64,000 bases of DNA from Brucella grignonensis (GTDB lineage: Bacteria > Pseudomonadota > Alphaproteobacteria > Rhizobiales > Rhizobiaceae). The stretch is taken from NCBI RefSeq assembly GCF_002252505.1, contig NZ_NNRL01000151.1, forward strand, positions 186,001 through 250,000, read 5' to 3'. A model generated the notes under the pieces. That model had not been told where the DNA came from and searched no databases. It saw nothing but the letters and a program-made list of their open reading frames with translations. A program made the position numbers and the translations under genes. Shown in pieces: positions 32,684-42,419 of this stretch (position 1 is its first letter; every line of letters starts with the position of its first letter).

Positions 32684-33520
32684 TTACTGTGCCTTGAGCT
32701 TGTTGTGCTCTTCTTCGAGATAGCTCAGGTTCGGCAGGCGGTTTGCCTTGGCGATCTCGATCATCTTGCCGGACGCGTGCAGATCACGGACGATCTTGTC
32801 GAGAGCGGCTTCCGTGTCGTTCTCGTCCTTTTTCAGCCAGATGACTGAATCCGAAGGGATGAGGTCGGTCGGGATCAGGATACCATAATCTTTCCACTCA
32901 TCAGCACGGTCCTGAAGCATCAGGCCCAGTGTACCGCTGACATGAACCGAAACGTCGCAATTGCCACCCTTGAGTGCCAGCAGTGATTCCGGCTGGCTTG
33001 GCAGCGCCTTGACGTTCGCACCATATTCTTCGATCAGCGGCTGAGTGTAGTTAGACCCCTGTGAAACGCAGGCGATCTTGCCCTTGAGGTCTTTCCAGTC
33101 CTTGATGCCGCTGTCTTTGCGGCCAAGGGCTGCACCGCCCATACGGTCATAGGGTGTCTTCACATAGCCGAGCGACTTGGCGCGTTCTTCCGTGTACTGC
33201 ATGTTGGCGATCAGGATATCGACCTTGCCCTGCTGAAGAAATTGCACGCGGTTTGGTGGTGTAACGGTTTGCGTTGCAAGTTCCACGCCGAGGCCCTTCG
33301 CCAGTTCATTGGCGATGTCGATGTTGATACCCTTCTGCTCTTGCGTCTTGGGATCAATATAGCCGAATGGCGCGCCTGACAGGATGACACCGACGGTCAG
33401 TTTGCCCTTGGCTTTGATGCGATCCAATGTTGCGTCTGCATGGGCCGCACCCGATGCTGCAAGGGCTATGAGAGAACCCGCAACAAGGGTCTTGGTGAGG
33501 TTTTTGACGCTGAGGATCAT
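32684..33520 (-). CDS. ABC transporter substrate-binding protein, polar amino acid type
   Basis: A 278-residue periplasmic binding protein with a signal peptide ending near AASGAAHA. The family 3 solute-binding start DRIKAKGKLTVGVILSGAPFGYID and KGINIDIANELAKGLGVEL are clear. LQQGKVDILIANMQYTEER follows, then KGGNCDVSVHVSG. It gives the importer its specificity. The gene is the first of the operon and lies divergent from the alpha-2-macroglobulin gene, with several palindromes in the gap. Confidence 0.9.
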   Translation of the reverse strand: MILSVKNLTKTLVAGSLIALAASGAAHADATLDRIKAKGKLTVGVILSGAPFGYIDPKTQEQKGINIDIANELAKGLGVELATQTVTPPNRVQFLQQGKVDILIANMQYTEERAKSLGYVKTPYDRMGGAALGRKDSGIKDWKDLKGKIACVSQGSNYTQPLIEEYGANVKALPSQPESLLALKGGNCDVSVHVSGTLGLMLQDRADEWKDYGILIPTDLIPSDSVIWLKKDENDTEAALDKIVRDLHASGKMIEIAKANRLPNLSYLEEEHNKLKAQ

Positions 33521-33849
33521 GGGGGAATTCCTTCGTTTAAGCTGGTGCGAATTTACAGGAAGGAGAACCCTGTTTACGACGAACGGAATTCCATTGCTGA
33601 AAAGAGAATTAGAATATCGTTCTAATAAATTTGAAAATTGGCATGAAATTCTGGCGAGCTGATTGAGCCGACGCTAAAAGAACCCTTGTCTGATCAGGTT
33701 TGTGCTGTATCAGACTCTATTCGGAAGTTCAGGCACGAATCCAACTATCCAGTTCTGGATAAATTGGTAAGGTCTGATCTGGAGAGCGTGCGGGTCCGGG
33801 TCGACGACAACCGCGCGGGATGAGGGACAACTACAGAAGAGTGACACTC
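33521..33849. promoter_or_regulatory. Divergent promoter region with three perfect palindromes
   Basis: No gene. Inverted repeats are ATTAGAA-TATCG-TTCTAAT at 33608-33626 (about 90 bp before the binding-protein start), GTCTGAT...ATCAGAC at 33688-33715, and TATCCAG-TT-CTGGATA at 33746-33761 (about 90 bp before the alpha-2-macroglobulin start). The first is a likely operator of the transporter operon, perhaps for the GntR protein; the last may belong to the plus-strand gene. Confidence 0.5.
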
Positions 33850-36800
33850 ATGTCTGATCGGTTTAATCGGCTGATACTGGCCTTTACGACTGCGTTCTGC
33901 CTTGCGACATCATTCGGATTATCCTCCGGGGCCAATGCCGCCGAAACCCGGCGCATCGAAACCACGCAGGATGCCGATTATTTCGGCTTCGATCTGAGAA
34001 CCGAAAAGAATGTCTCGCTTGAGCAATGCAAAAGCATCTGCCTTGGTGATAATTCCTGTCTGGCCTTCACTTATAATCCCAAGGTCAAATGGTGCTTTCT
34101 GAAAGCCGATTTCAATAAGCTCAACGAGTCTGTCGGCTCCGTTGCCGGCAAGGTTGTGACGGAAGCAAAAGCCGCCAAGGGCAAAGATCTTGGTGCCGCA
34201 CCTGCCATCTCGTTCTTCGCCACCAATCTGATTGACGAAGCCCGTCGTCTGAAGCGCGAAATCAATAGCCTTGAAAGCTCCGACAGTCTGCGCACTTTGC
34301 GAAATGAAGCAGGTGCAGCGGGCCTGAATGGCGATCCGCGCATGGCGATGGAAAAGTTCCGCTTGGCTGCCAGCATGTCGCCGGATGAAAGCGAAATCTG
34401 GACCGGATATGCACTTTCAGCGCTTGCCACTGAGCCTTCCAACGGTCAGGAACGTGCAAAGTTCCAGCGCGATGCGACGTCGGCTTCGTGGTTTGCCTAT
34501 CAGGCTTCACGCACCAAAGAAGAGCGCGCGGAAGCGCTTGCCGTCATGGCGCAGGCACTCGAAAAGCGCGATGCATCGCGCCCGGCCTTGCAGGCCTATG
34601 AAGCGAGCCTTGATCTCGTTAACTCCGCATCGGTTCGTGCTGCCTATGAAGATCTGAAAGCCCGCAAAGGTTTCCGCATCGTCAACAACACGGTCGATAA
34701 TGATAATGCCGCCCCGCGCATTTGCGCGCAGTTCTCGGAAGAACTGGTCAAGAGTGGTGTCGAATATTCAAGCTTCGTCAAGCTTGACAATGGCACGCCG
34801 CAGGCAGTTGAAGCCAAGGATCGTCAGATCTGTGTCGAGGGTCTGGAGCATGGCCGCAATTATACGGTGACGTTCCGTCAGGGCCTGCCGTCAGCTGTTG
34901 GCGAAGTGCTGCCAGCGCCGGTCAGCCTTTCGATCTATGTGCAGGATCGTGCGCCATCCGTGCGCTTTACCGGCGACAGCTTCGTGCTGCCTGCGAAAGC
35001 CCGTCGCGGCATTCCGCTGGTCAGCGTCAATCTCGATGCAGCGAAAGTCAAGCTTTATCGTGTCGGCGACCGTTCGCTGGCACAGCTCCTTTCCGGCTAC
35101 CAGTTCCTGCGTCAGTTGGACAGCTACGACATCAGCACGGTTTCCGAACAGATGGGGTCGCCTGTCTGGGAAGGTGAGATCGAGGTTGCAGGCAATGAGC
35201 TGAACAAGGAAGCAACGACCAGTTTCCCGGTTGATGAAGCACTGCCGGAACGTAAACCCGGCGTCTATGTGCTGACCGCTGAACCGCTGGTCAAGAAGTC
35301 CGATGATGAATATGGCACCAAGGCAACGCAGTGGTTTGTTGTTTCCGACATCGGCCTTTCGACCTATACCGGACAGGACGGCATCAATGTGTTTGCCCGT
35401 TCGCTGGAAAGCGCAGAGCCGCTTAAAGGCGTGAAGCTGACGCTGCTTGCACGCAACAATGAAGTGCTGGGCGAAGCGACCACCGACAGCGATGGCCGTG
35501 CGACGTTTACGCCGGGACTGACACGCGGCACGGACGGCATGGTGCCAGCGGTGCTGATGGCAAGTCAGCATGATGAGGATTTCACATTCCTCGATATGGC
35601 GCGCGCTGGTTTTGATCTTTCCGATCGTGGTGTGACGGGCCGTGCAGTCCCGAAAGCACTTGATCTTTATGCATGGACCGAGCGCGGTATCTATCGCGCG
35701 GGCGAAGTTGTGCATGTGGGTGCGCTGGCGCGTGATGATAGTGCCAACGCAATTGAAGATCTGCCGCTCACCTTCATCTTCACGCGTCCCGATGGCGTGG
35801 AAGATCGCCGTCTCGTTTCCGACAGCAAACTGGCCGGTGGTCATGCCATCGACCTGACATTGCCAACCAACGCCATGCGCGGCACATGGTCTGTGTCGGT
35901 CTATACCGATCCCAAACAGCCAGCGATTGCAACGCAGATGTTTCTGGTTGAAGATTTTGTACCGGACCGGATCGAGTTCGATCTGACGTCTGACAAACCA
36001 GAAATTGCTGTGGGTGAAACCGCCAATATCACCGTGGATGGTCGTTTCCTCTATGGTGCGCCTGCTGCGGGTCTCGCTCTTGAAGGCGAAGTCACGCTTT
36101 CAACCAAACGCCAGTGGGACCGCTTTGCTGGCTATTATTTCGGCCTCACGGATGAGCAACAGGGTGAAGCCTCGCGCCTTCCGCTTGATGGTCTGTCGAA
36201 GGTCGATGACAACGGCAAGGCGAGTTTTCCGCTTGCTGTCGATGAGATGCCGTCGACGACACGTCTCGTCAATGCAGCCGTGACCGTTCGTATGCGCGAA
36301 ACCGGCGGTCGTGCGGTTGAACGCACCATCAATGTTGCCGTGCAGCCGGAAACCGACATGATCGGCATTCGTCCGGATTTCTCCGGCGGGGAAGTTCCGC
36401 AGGGCGGAACCGCTAAGTTCAGTGTAATCGCATCTGATAGCAAGGGTGATCGCAAGGCGCTCGATGGCGCACAATGGTCGCTGGTCAAGATTGAGCGTAA
36501 TTATCAGTGGTATCGCAGCGGCAACAGCTGGAACTACGAGCCGGTGACGTTCACCAAGGCTGTCTCCAACGGCAAGATCGACCTGAAAACCGATAGCGAA
36601 GCTGAAATCAGCCTGCCGGTTGATTGGGGTCGTTATCGTCTTGAAATCGAAACGGCTGATGCCTCGGGTCCGACCACAAGCTACGAATTCGACGCGGGCT
36701 GGTATGTGAGCTCCACTTCGACCGAAACACCGGACGGGCTGGAAATCGCGCTCGACAAGGAACATTATGCGGCGGGTGATACGGCTGAACTGAAAATATC

Positions 36801-39354
36801 CCCACGTTTTGCTGGTGAACTGCTCATCACCATTGGTGCAGAAAAGCTGCTCCAGACCATCACGGCCAGTGTGCCGGAAGGTGGCACGACCATCGATATT
36901 CCGGTTGGTGAGGATTGGGGTGCGGGCGCCTACGTTACGGCAACTTTGTTCCGTCCGGGTGAGGCGATTGAAAGCCGTATGCCTGCGCGTGCGATTGGTC
37001 TTAAATGGCTGAAGGTTGACCCTGCCGATAAGCAGCTTGCAGTCAAGCTGACCCCGCCTGAAAAGATCGCACCGCGTTCCACACTTTCCATCCCTGTTTC
37101 GGTTGAAAATGCGGGTGGCGAGCAGGCCTATGTCATGGTCGCGGCAGTCGATGTCGGTATTCTCAACCTGACCCGCTATCAGCCGCCGAACCCTGAAGAC
37201 TGGTTCTTCGGCCAGCGTCAGCTGGGCCTTGAAATGCGCGATATGTATGGTCGCCTGATCGATGGTTCGCTCGGTGTCACCGGCAAGCTGCGCACAGGTG
37301 GCGACGGTGGCAATATGGCAGCCGAAGGCAGCCCGCCCACCGAAAAGCTGGTTGCGCTGTTCTCCGGTCCAGTTGAACTGGATAGCGACGGCAAGGCTAC
37401 GATCACCTTCGACATACCGCAGTTCAACGGCACCGCGCGTGTCATGGCGGTTGCATGGACCAAGAAGGCTGTCGGTCACGCGGTTACAGATGTCATCATC
37501 CGCGATCCTGTGGTCATCACCGCTGGTCTGCCGCGCTTCATGGCCCCCGGGGATCAGGCCAATATCCGCTTCGATATTGCCAATACGGATGCACCGGACG
37601 GCGATTATCGTGTGAGCCTTGAGACCACCGATAATCTCGGTGTCGAAGTTGGCTCTTATCCTGAAAGCATTGCGCTTACAGGTGGCAAGCGGCAGTCAAT
37701 CACCGTGCCGCTGAATGCAGTGGCGACAGGTGCCGGTGGTGTGACGATCCGGCTTTCCAACGATGCAGGCCTTAACGTTGAACAAGCCTTGGCATTGCCG
37801 GTGCGTCCGGTCGATCTGCCGGTCACGAGCCGTCATGTCGTCAATCTCGCGGCCAATGGCGGAAGCCTGAAAGTCGACGGCGGCCTTCTGTCGGAAAGCC
37901 TGCTTGATGGTGCTTTTGTCAGCGTTGGTGTGACGCGCAGCGCTGCATTTGATGTGCCAGCGCTTTTGATGGCGCTCGACCGCTATCCTTATGGCTGCAC
38001 AGAGCAGACCACCAGCCGCGCGTTACCGCTGCTTTATTTGAGCGAAATGGCTGCAGGTACGGAAGCGGCAGCAGGTCTGGAAAGTCAGGAAGAGCTCAAG
38101 AAGCGCGTTCAGGACTCGATCTTCCGCGTGCTGAACAACCAGTCTTCAAGCGGTTCGTTTGGCCTCTGGTCGCCGGGATCGGGTGATCTCTGGATAGACG
38201 CTTATGTGACCGACTTCCTCACGCGTGCCCGTGAAAAGGGTTATGACGTTCCGCAGCAGGCGATGCTCTCCGCACTTGCCAATCTGCAGAACGCGCTCGG
38301 CTATACCACCGACGTCAAGGAACGCGGCAACGACATTGCCTATGCGCTCTATGTTCTCTCCCGCAACAAGAAGGCTTCTGTTGGCGATCTGCGTTACTTC
38401 GCCGATACCCAGCTCGAAAACTTCGCAAGCCCGATGGCCGTCGCCCAGCTCGGTGCAGCACTTGCTCTTTATGGAGATCAGCCGCGTTCGGAACGCGTGT
38501 TCAATGCGTCGCTCCAGCTTGCAACCAACCAGTCCAGCTACGACTATAATCGCTCCGATTATGGTTCGCCGCTGCGTGATGGTGCGGCCATGCTGGCGCT
38601 TGCTGCGGAAACCAAGCCTGCGCCGAAAGTGCTGCCGTCGCTGATTACGCTGGTCGAGTTCCAACGTGAGCGCGCGCGTTATCTGAGCACGCAGGATCAG
38701 GCATGGATGCTGCTTGCAGCACGTGGGCTTCAGGATGACAATGGTGTAATCAGCCTCGACATCAATGGCACCGCGCATGAAGGTGCGTTCTCCGAGCGTC
38801 TCAACGGCGCGACCCTTGAAGCGCAGCCTCTCGTCGTCACAAATACCGGCAAAGGCTCGGTCGATGCGGTCGTCACGGCTGTTGCTGCACCCGCTCAGTC
38901 ACTGCCTGCGGGTGGTGAAGGTTTCAACATCGAGCGCACTTATTATACGCTTGATGGCGAACCGGCCAATGTCACCGGCGTCAATCAGAATGAGCGCTAT
39001 GTGGTTGTTCTGAAAATCGATGATCTGCAGCAATGGCAGTCGCGTCTGCTTGTGACTGATCTCTTGCCAGCCGGTTTTGAGATCGATAATCCGGGCCTTG
39101 TTTCCAGTGCCGATCTTGGCAATTTCTCCTGGCTGACCAGCACACAGGCTGCGCATCTCGAATTCCGCAATGATCGTTTTGTGGCCGCTTTCGACCGCTC
39201 GGCAGGTGAGAAGCAGCCGATCACGCTGGCTTATGTGGTGCGTGCGGTGACGCCGGGTCTTTATACCCATCCGGCAGCAACGGTTGAGGACATGTATCGT
39301 CCGCAATTTGCAGCGCGCACGGCAACGGGCATGATGGAGGTGGCGGCACCGTAA
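33850..39354 (+). CDS. Bacterial alpha-2-macroglobulin
   Basis: A large periplasmic, probably inner-membrane-anchored protein (1834 residues) that traps attacking proteases. The start at 33850 gives the signal sequence MSDRFNRLILAFTTAFCLAT; an upstream ATG adds 10 residues. A PAN/apple-like module with several Cys (about residues 35-95, CKSICLGDNSCLAF) is followed by macroglobulin domains. The thioester motif is YPYGCTEQTTSR, with Cys1383 and Gln1386 intact, followed by the toroid domain and the receptor-like C-terminal domain. The next gene is pbpC, the usual partner: the protease trap guards cells while PBP1C repairs the wall. A hairpin repeat follows the stop. Confidence 0.93.
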   Translation: MSDRFNRLILAFTTAFCLATSFGLSSGANAAETRRIETTQDADYFGFDLRTEKNVSLEQCKSICLGDNSCLAFTYNPKVKWCFLKADFNKLNESVGSVAGKVVTEAKAAKGKDLGAAPAISFFATNLIDEARRLKREINSLESSDSLRTLRNEAGAAGLNGDPRMAMEKFRLAASMSPDESEIWTGYALSALATEPSNGQERAKFQRDATSASWFAYQASRTKEERAEALAVMAQALEKRDASRPALQAYEASLDLVNSASVRAAYEDLKARKGFRIVNNTVDNDNAAPRICAQFSEELVKSGVEYSSFVKLDNGTPQAVEAKDRQICVEGLEHGRNYTVTFRQGLPSAVGEVLPAPVSLSIYVQDRAPSVRFTGDSFVLPAKARRGIPLVSVNLDAAKVKLYRVGDRSLAQLLSGYQFLRQLDSYDISTVSEQMGSPVWEGEIEVAGNELNKEATTSFPVDEALPERKPGVYVLTAEPLVKKSDDEYGTKATQWFVVSDIGLSTYTGQDGINVFARSLESAEPLKGVKLTLLARNNEVLGEATTDSDGRATFTPGLTRGTDGMVPAVLMASQHDEDFTFLDMARAGFDLSDRGVTGRAVPKALDLYAWTERGIYRAGEVVHVGALARDDSANAIEDLPLTFIFTRPDGVEDRRLVSDSKLAGGHAIDLTLPTNAMRGTWSVSVYTDPKQPAIATQMFLVEDFVPDRIEFDLTSDKPEIAVGETANITVDGRFLYGAPAAGLALEGEVTLSTKRQWDRFAGYYFGLTDEQQGEASRLPLDGLSKVDDNGKASFPLAVDEMPSTTRLVNAAVTVRMRETGGRAVERTINVAVQPETDMIGIRPDFSGGEVPQGGTAKFSVIASDSKGDRKALDGAQWSLVKIERNYQWYRSGNSWNYEPVTFTKAVSNGKIDLKTDSEAEISLPVDWGRYRLEIETADASGPTTSYEFDAGWYVSSTSTETPDGLEIALDKEHYAAGDTAELKISPRFAGELLITIGAEKLLQTITASVPEGGTTIDIPVGEDWGAGAYVTATLFRPGEAIESRMPARAIGLKWLKVDPADKQLAVKLTPPEKIAPRSTLSIPVSVENAGGEQAYVMVAAVDVGILNLTRYQPPNPEDWFFGQRQLGLEMRDMYGRLIDGSLGVTGKLRTGGDGGNMAAEGSPPTEKLVALFSGPVELDSDGKATITFDIPQFNGTARVMAVAWTKKAVGHAVTDVIIRDPVVITAGLPRFMAPGDQANIRFDIANTDAPDGDYRVSLETTDNLGVEVGSYPESIALTGGKRQSITVPLNAVATGAGGVTIRLSNDAGLNVEQALALPVRPVDLPVTSRHVVNLAANGGSLKVDGGLLSESLLDGAFVSVGVTRSAAFDVPALLMALDRYPYGCTEQTTSRALPLLYLSEMAAGTEAAAGLESQEELKKRVQDSIFRVLNNQSSSGSFGLWSPGSGDLWIDAYVTDFLTRAREKGYDVPQQAMLSALANLQNALGYTTDVKERGNDIAYALYVLSRNKKASVGDLRYFADTQLENFASPMAVAQLGAALALYGDQPRSERVFNASLQLATNQSSYDYNRSDYGSPLRDGAAMLALAAETKPAPKVLPSLITLVEFQRERARYLSTQDQAWMLLAARGLQDDNGVISLDINGTAHEGAFSERLNGATLEAQPLVVTNTGKGSVDAVVTAVAAPAQSLPAGGEGFNIERTYYTLDGEPANVTGVNQNERYVVVLKIDDLQQWQSRLLVTDLLPAGFEIDNPGLVSSADLGNFSWLTSTQAAHLEFRNDRFVAAFDRSAGEKQPITLAYVVRAVTPGLYTHPAATVEDMYRPQFAARTATGMMEVAAP

Positions 39355-39355
39355 G

Positions 39356-39400
39356 CCATGATCCCGAAAAGTGGGAACCGGTTTTCGGACAAGATCATGG
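39356..39400. repeat. Palindromic repeat at the alpha-2-macroglobulin/pbpC junction
   Basis: The outer arms CCATGATC/GATCATGG and inner arms CCGAAAA/TTTTCGG enclose GTGGGAACCGG. It begins 2 bp after the stop at 39354 and provides candidate ATG codons for pbpC. Related to the core at 25963-26036 and to 47821-47869. Confidence 0.7.
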
Positions 39401-41484
39401 TCAGAAAGATGAAAATAGCGATTGGCGGTGCCGCGTTTCTCGGCATCGCCGCTGTAGGAACGGTTGCTGGGCTTGACTGGCTCGACCGCGCTTATCCTCC
39501 GCCTTTGCCGGAACGGCTGACCATTTCCACCGAAGTCATGGATCGCGACGGCGCTTTGCTGCGTGCCTACGCAACGCCGGACGGCTATTGGCGTTTGAAT
39601 ACCCGCATCGAAGATGTCGATCCGAAATTCGTGAAAATGCTGATCGCCTATGAGGACAAGCGTTTTTACGATCATGGCGGCATTGATGGCTGGGCGCTGT
39701 TGCGCGCCGCTTATCAGCTTGCAGGGAGTGGTCGTATTGTTTCCGGCGGCTCCACACTGTCCATGCAGCTTGCCCGTCTGATCGAACCGCGCGAAAGCCG
39801 CAGCTTCGGCTCCAAGTTCCGACAGCTGGCGCGTGCAATCCAGATCGAACGGCGGTTAAGCAAGTCTGAAATTCTTGAACGCTATCTGACGCTTGCACCT
39901 TATGGCGGCAATCTGGAGGGCGTGCGGTCGGCATCACTTGTCTATTTTGGCAAGGAGCCGTTGCGCCTCACCACTTCGGAAGCAGCACTTCTTGTGGCTC
40001 TGCCGCAATTGCCTGAACGCCGCCGCCCGGATCGCGAGATGAAGAACGCGGTTGCCGCGCGGGATCGTGTGTTAACACGCATGGTAACCTCTGCAGTTTT
40101 CACTAGCGAGGAAGCCGAACGTGCATCGCGTGAGCGCATATCCGCTACGCGTCATCCGCTGCCCGCATTGGCTGCCCACTTTGCCGATCTCGTATTGAAA
40201 CAGGCACCGACCGAGGCCCGGCATCACCTGACGCTTAAAAAATCGGTACAGGCGGGACTGGAAGCGGTGGCGCGCGAAGCTGCTGCCAAGCTTGGGCCAA
40301 AAGTCTCTGTGGCAATCGTGCTGGCCGACAGTCGCAACGGCAATATCTTAGGCGAAGTCGGCTCCGCTGATTATTTTGATGGCAAGCGGCAGGGCTGGAT
40401 CGACATGACCCGCGCCGTGCGCTCGCCCGGTTCAACGTTAAAACCTTTCATCTATGGGCTGGCCTTCGAGCAGGGACTGATTGCGCAGGAAACCATCATC
40501 GAGGACCGCCCGCAGGATTTTGCAGGCTATCGTCCACGCAATTTTGATATGAGCTATCAGGGCGATGTCAGCATCCGTCAGGCGCTGCAAATGTCACTGA
40601 ATGTTCCGACCATCAGCCTGCTTGATGCTGTCGGTCCTGCACGGCTCACGACGCGCATTCGTCAGGCGGCGGTTAATCTGCAATTGCCGAAAGGTGAAGC
40701 GCCGGGACTGGCTATCGGCCTTGGTGGCGCGGGCATCAGCCTGCGCGATCTGGTGCAGCTCTATACTGGCCTTGCCAATGGCGGGCGAGGGGCAGCCCTT
40801 CGTGACGGCACCGAAGGTTCAGAACCTGTCCAGCCATCGGCTCCTATTCTGAGCGAGCAGGCATCGTGGCAGATTGGCGATATTCTGGCCGGTGTCGTGC
40901 CGCCGCAAGGCGCGAAACGCCTCGGCCTCGCTTACAAGACCGGCACGTCCTATGGATATCGTGATGCATGGTCGGTCGGTTATGACGGGCGTTATGTGCT
41001 GGGTGTCTGGGTCGGGCGTGCCGATGGTGGCTCGGTGCCGGGCCTTGCCGGTTATGTTTCGGCAGCGCCCATCTTGTTTGAAGCCTTTGTGCGCTCAGGC
41101 GTTGTTTCCGTGCCGTTACCGCGTGCGCCTGCTGGCGCATTTCGCACGGCACGCGCTGATCTCCCGGTGACGCAGATACGTTTTTCATCGAGCAGCGATC
41201 CTCTGCCGGTTCTCAAAGCCACGATTGAGCCTGCGCCGCGCATCGTATTTCCGCCTGATGGCGCGCATGTCGAATTGAAAGCCCTGACCGATAATGCCTC
41301 GCCATTGGTGCTGAAATTACAGGGCGGACGCGCACCGTTTCGCTGGCTTGCCAATGGTAAACCGATTGCTGAACCCAATCGCCGCCGCACGGCCACTTGG
41401 CTGCCGGATGGCACCGGTTATTCGACGCTGACCGTCGTTGATGCGGGCGGACGCGCAGCCAGTGTGAAGGTTTTCATTGAGTGA
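39397..41484 (+). CDS. pbpC: Penicillin-binding protein 1C
   Basis: Bifunctional peptidoglycan synthase of about 695 residues. A membrane anchor lies at about 5-25. The glycosyltransferase domain carries the catalytic Glu in AYEDKRFYDHGGID, and STLSMQLARL. The transpeptidase domain carries SPGSTLKPF (SxxK), SLN and YKTGTSYG (KTG). A C-terminal BiPBP_C domain follows, near LVLKLQGGRAPFRWLANG. The start is uncertain. ATG at 39397 or 39409 gives MKIAIGGAAFLG; an ATG at 39358 lies inside the repeat and would add 13 repeat-encoded residues. It works with the alpha-2-macroglobulin. Confidence 0.92.
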   Translation: MVRKMKIAIGGAAFLGIAAVGTVAGLDWLDRAYPPPLPERLTISTEVMDRDGALLRAYATPDGYWRLNTRIEDVDPKFVKMLIAYEDKRFYDHGGIDGWALLRAAYQLAGSGRIVSGGSTLSMQLARLIEPRESRSFGSKFRQLARAIQIERRLSKSEILERYLTLAPYGGNLEGVRSASLVYFGKEPLRLTTSEAALLVALPQLPERRRPDREMKNAVAARDRVLTRMVTSAVFTSEEAERASRERISATRHPLPALAAHFADLVLKQAPTEARHHLTLKKSVQAGLEAVAREAAAKLGPKVSVAIVLADSRNGNILGEVGSADYFDGKRQGWIDMTRAVRSPGSTLKPFIYGLAFEQGLIAQETIIEDRPQDFAGYRPRNFDMSYQGDVSIRQALQMSLNVPTISLLDAVGPARLTTRIRQAAVNLQLPKGEAPGLAIGLGGAGISLRDLVQLYTGLANGGRGAALRDGTEGSEPVQPSAPILSEQASWQIGDILAGVVPPQGAKRLGLAYKTGTSYGYRDAWSVGYDGRYVLGVWVGRADGGSVPGLAGYVSAAPILFEAFVRSGVVSVPLPRAPAGAFRTARADLPVTQIRFSSSSDPLPVLKATIEPAPRIVFPPDGAHVELKALTDNASPLVLKLQGGRAPFRWLANGKPIAEPNRRRTATWLPDGTGYSTLTVVDAGGRAASVKVFIE

Positions 41485-41536
41485 GGCTCATAAATACAGT
41501 CCGCTCAATCGGGAGAATTGATATTTGGAGGTTTTA

Positions 41537-42205
41537 ATGCGCTTTCGTCCTCTTTTGGCAGTTTTTGCTCTTTCTTTGCCAATGCTTTTGCAAATCGTCC
41601 CGACACAAGCGGCAGGCAATCAGGCGGAAGCTCCAGCAGGTGCCACGTCATGCGCTTTCAGTGCCTGGACCAACAATGACAAGGCCGCGATTGAGGTGCG
41701 CGAAGCGCCATCCACCGATGCCAAATTATTAGGGCAAATACCGACCGGCTCCAAAGTCGGAGAAGCGGAATATGCCTACAGCATCGGCTTTGACGTGCTC
41801 GAAGCCAAAGATGGCTGGCTGAAGATCGCCAATGCGAGCGACGCCTATAATGAAGAGAGCGACGACTATGTTCCGCGTGAGGTCTATAAGGGCGAAGGCT
41901 GGATCAAATCGGACGAAGCGAGAGTTGGCATTCAGTCGGCGCGGGGCTTTCTGATGCCCGATCCTCAGAGCGAGCGGCTCCTCGATATCGGCAGCGACTG
42001 GCTGACGGAAATGGGCCGGATCAACAATATTCTCGCCTGCAATGAGGACTGGGTTCTGTTGGATTATACGATGCTGCGCAAGCGTATGGCGGGCGAAGAA
42101 CTTGTCGAACTTGCGAGTGATGAACGGCTCACCGGGCGTGCCTGGTTCAGAGGTCTGTGTTCAAATGCAGAAACAACCTGCGATATGAAATCGGTCGATC
42201 AGTAA
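41537..42205 (+). CDS. Secreted bacterial SH3-domain protein
   Basis: A 222-residue exported protein. The ATG at 41537 follows GGAGG by about 6 bp and gives the signal peptide MRFRPLLAVFALSLPMLLQI. The SH3_3-like part is at about 40-105, with AIEVREAPSTDAKLLGQIPTG and the typical DGWLKIA strand followed by GEGWIKSDE. The C-terminal 80 residues have no recognised family. SH3 domains in the periplasm often bind peptidoglycan, in keeping with the upstream pbpC, 52 bp away. Confidence 0.65.
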   Translation: MRFRPLLAVFALSLPMLLQIVPTQAAGNQAEAPAGATSCAFSAWTNNDKAAIEVREAPSTDAKLLGQIPTGSKVGEAEYAYSIGFDVLEAKDGWLKIANASDAYNEESDDYVPREVYKGEGWIKSDEARVGIQSARGFLMPDPQSERLLDIGSDWLTEMGRINNILACNEDWVLLDYTMLRKRMAGEELVELASDERLTGRAWFRGLCSNAETTCDMKSVDQ

Positions 42206-42419
42206 TTTCAGGTATTTGGTATGAATTTGAAACACTCCGCTCCGCGTCTTTCCGTTCCGGTTGTTTTCTGCACTTTGTCCGCTTGCTGATCAGACCCGCT
42301 CGGGCACCGTCGATCAGAGTGTGCGGCTTTGGGTATTTGTGTATGGCTTGCGCCGTGGCATGGAAGTTTGCCACAACCGACGCTATGTTCGGCGGTAATT
42401 GCAATCATGGAGAATTCCA

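Noticed and set aside
36100-37479. 459-codon open frame opposite the alpha-2-macroglobulin gene
   Set aside because: Antisense shadow of a clearly conserved gene; composition reflects its codons.
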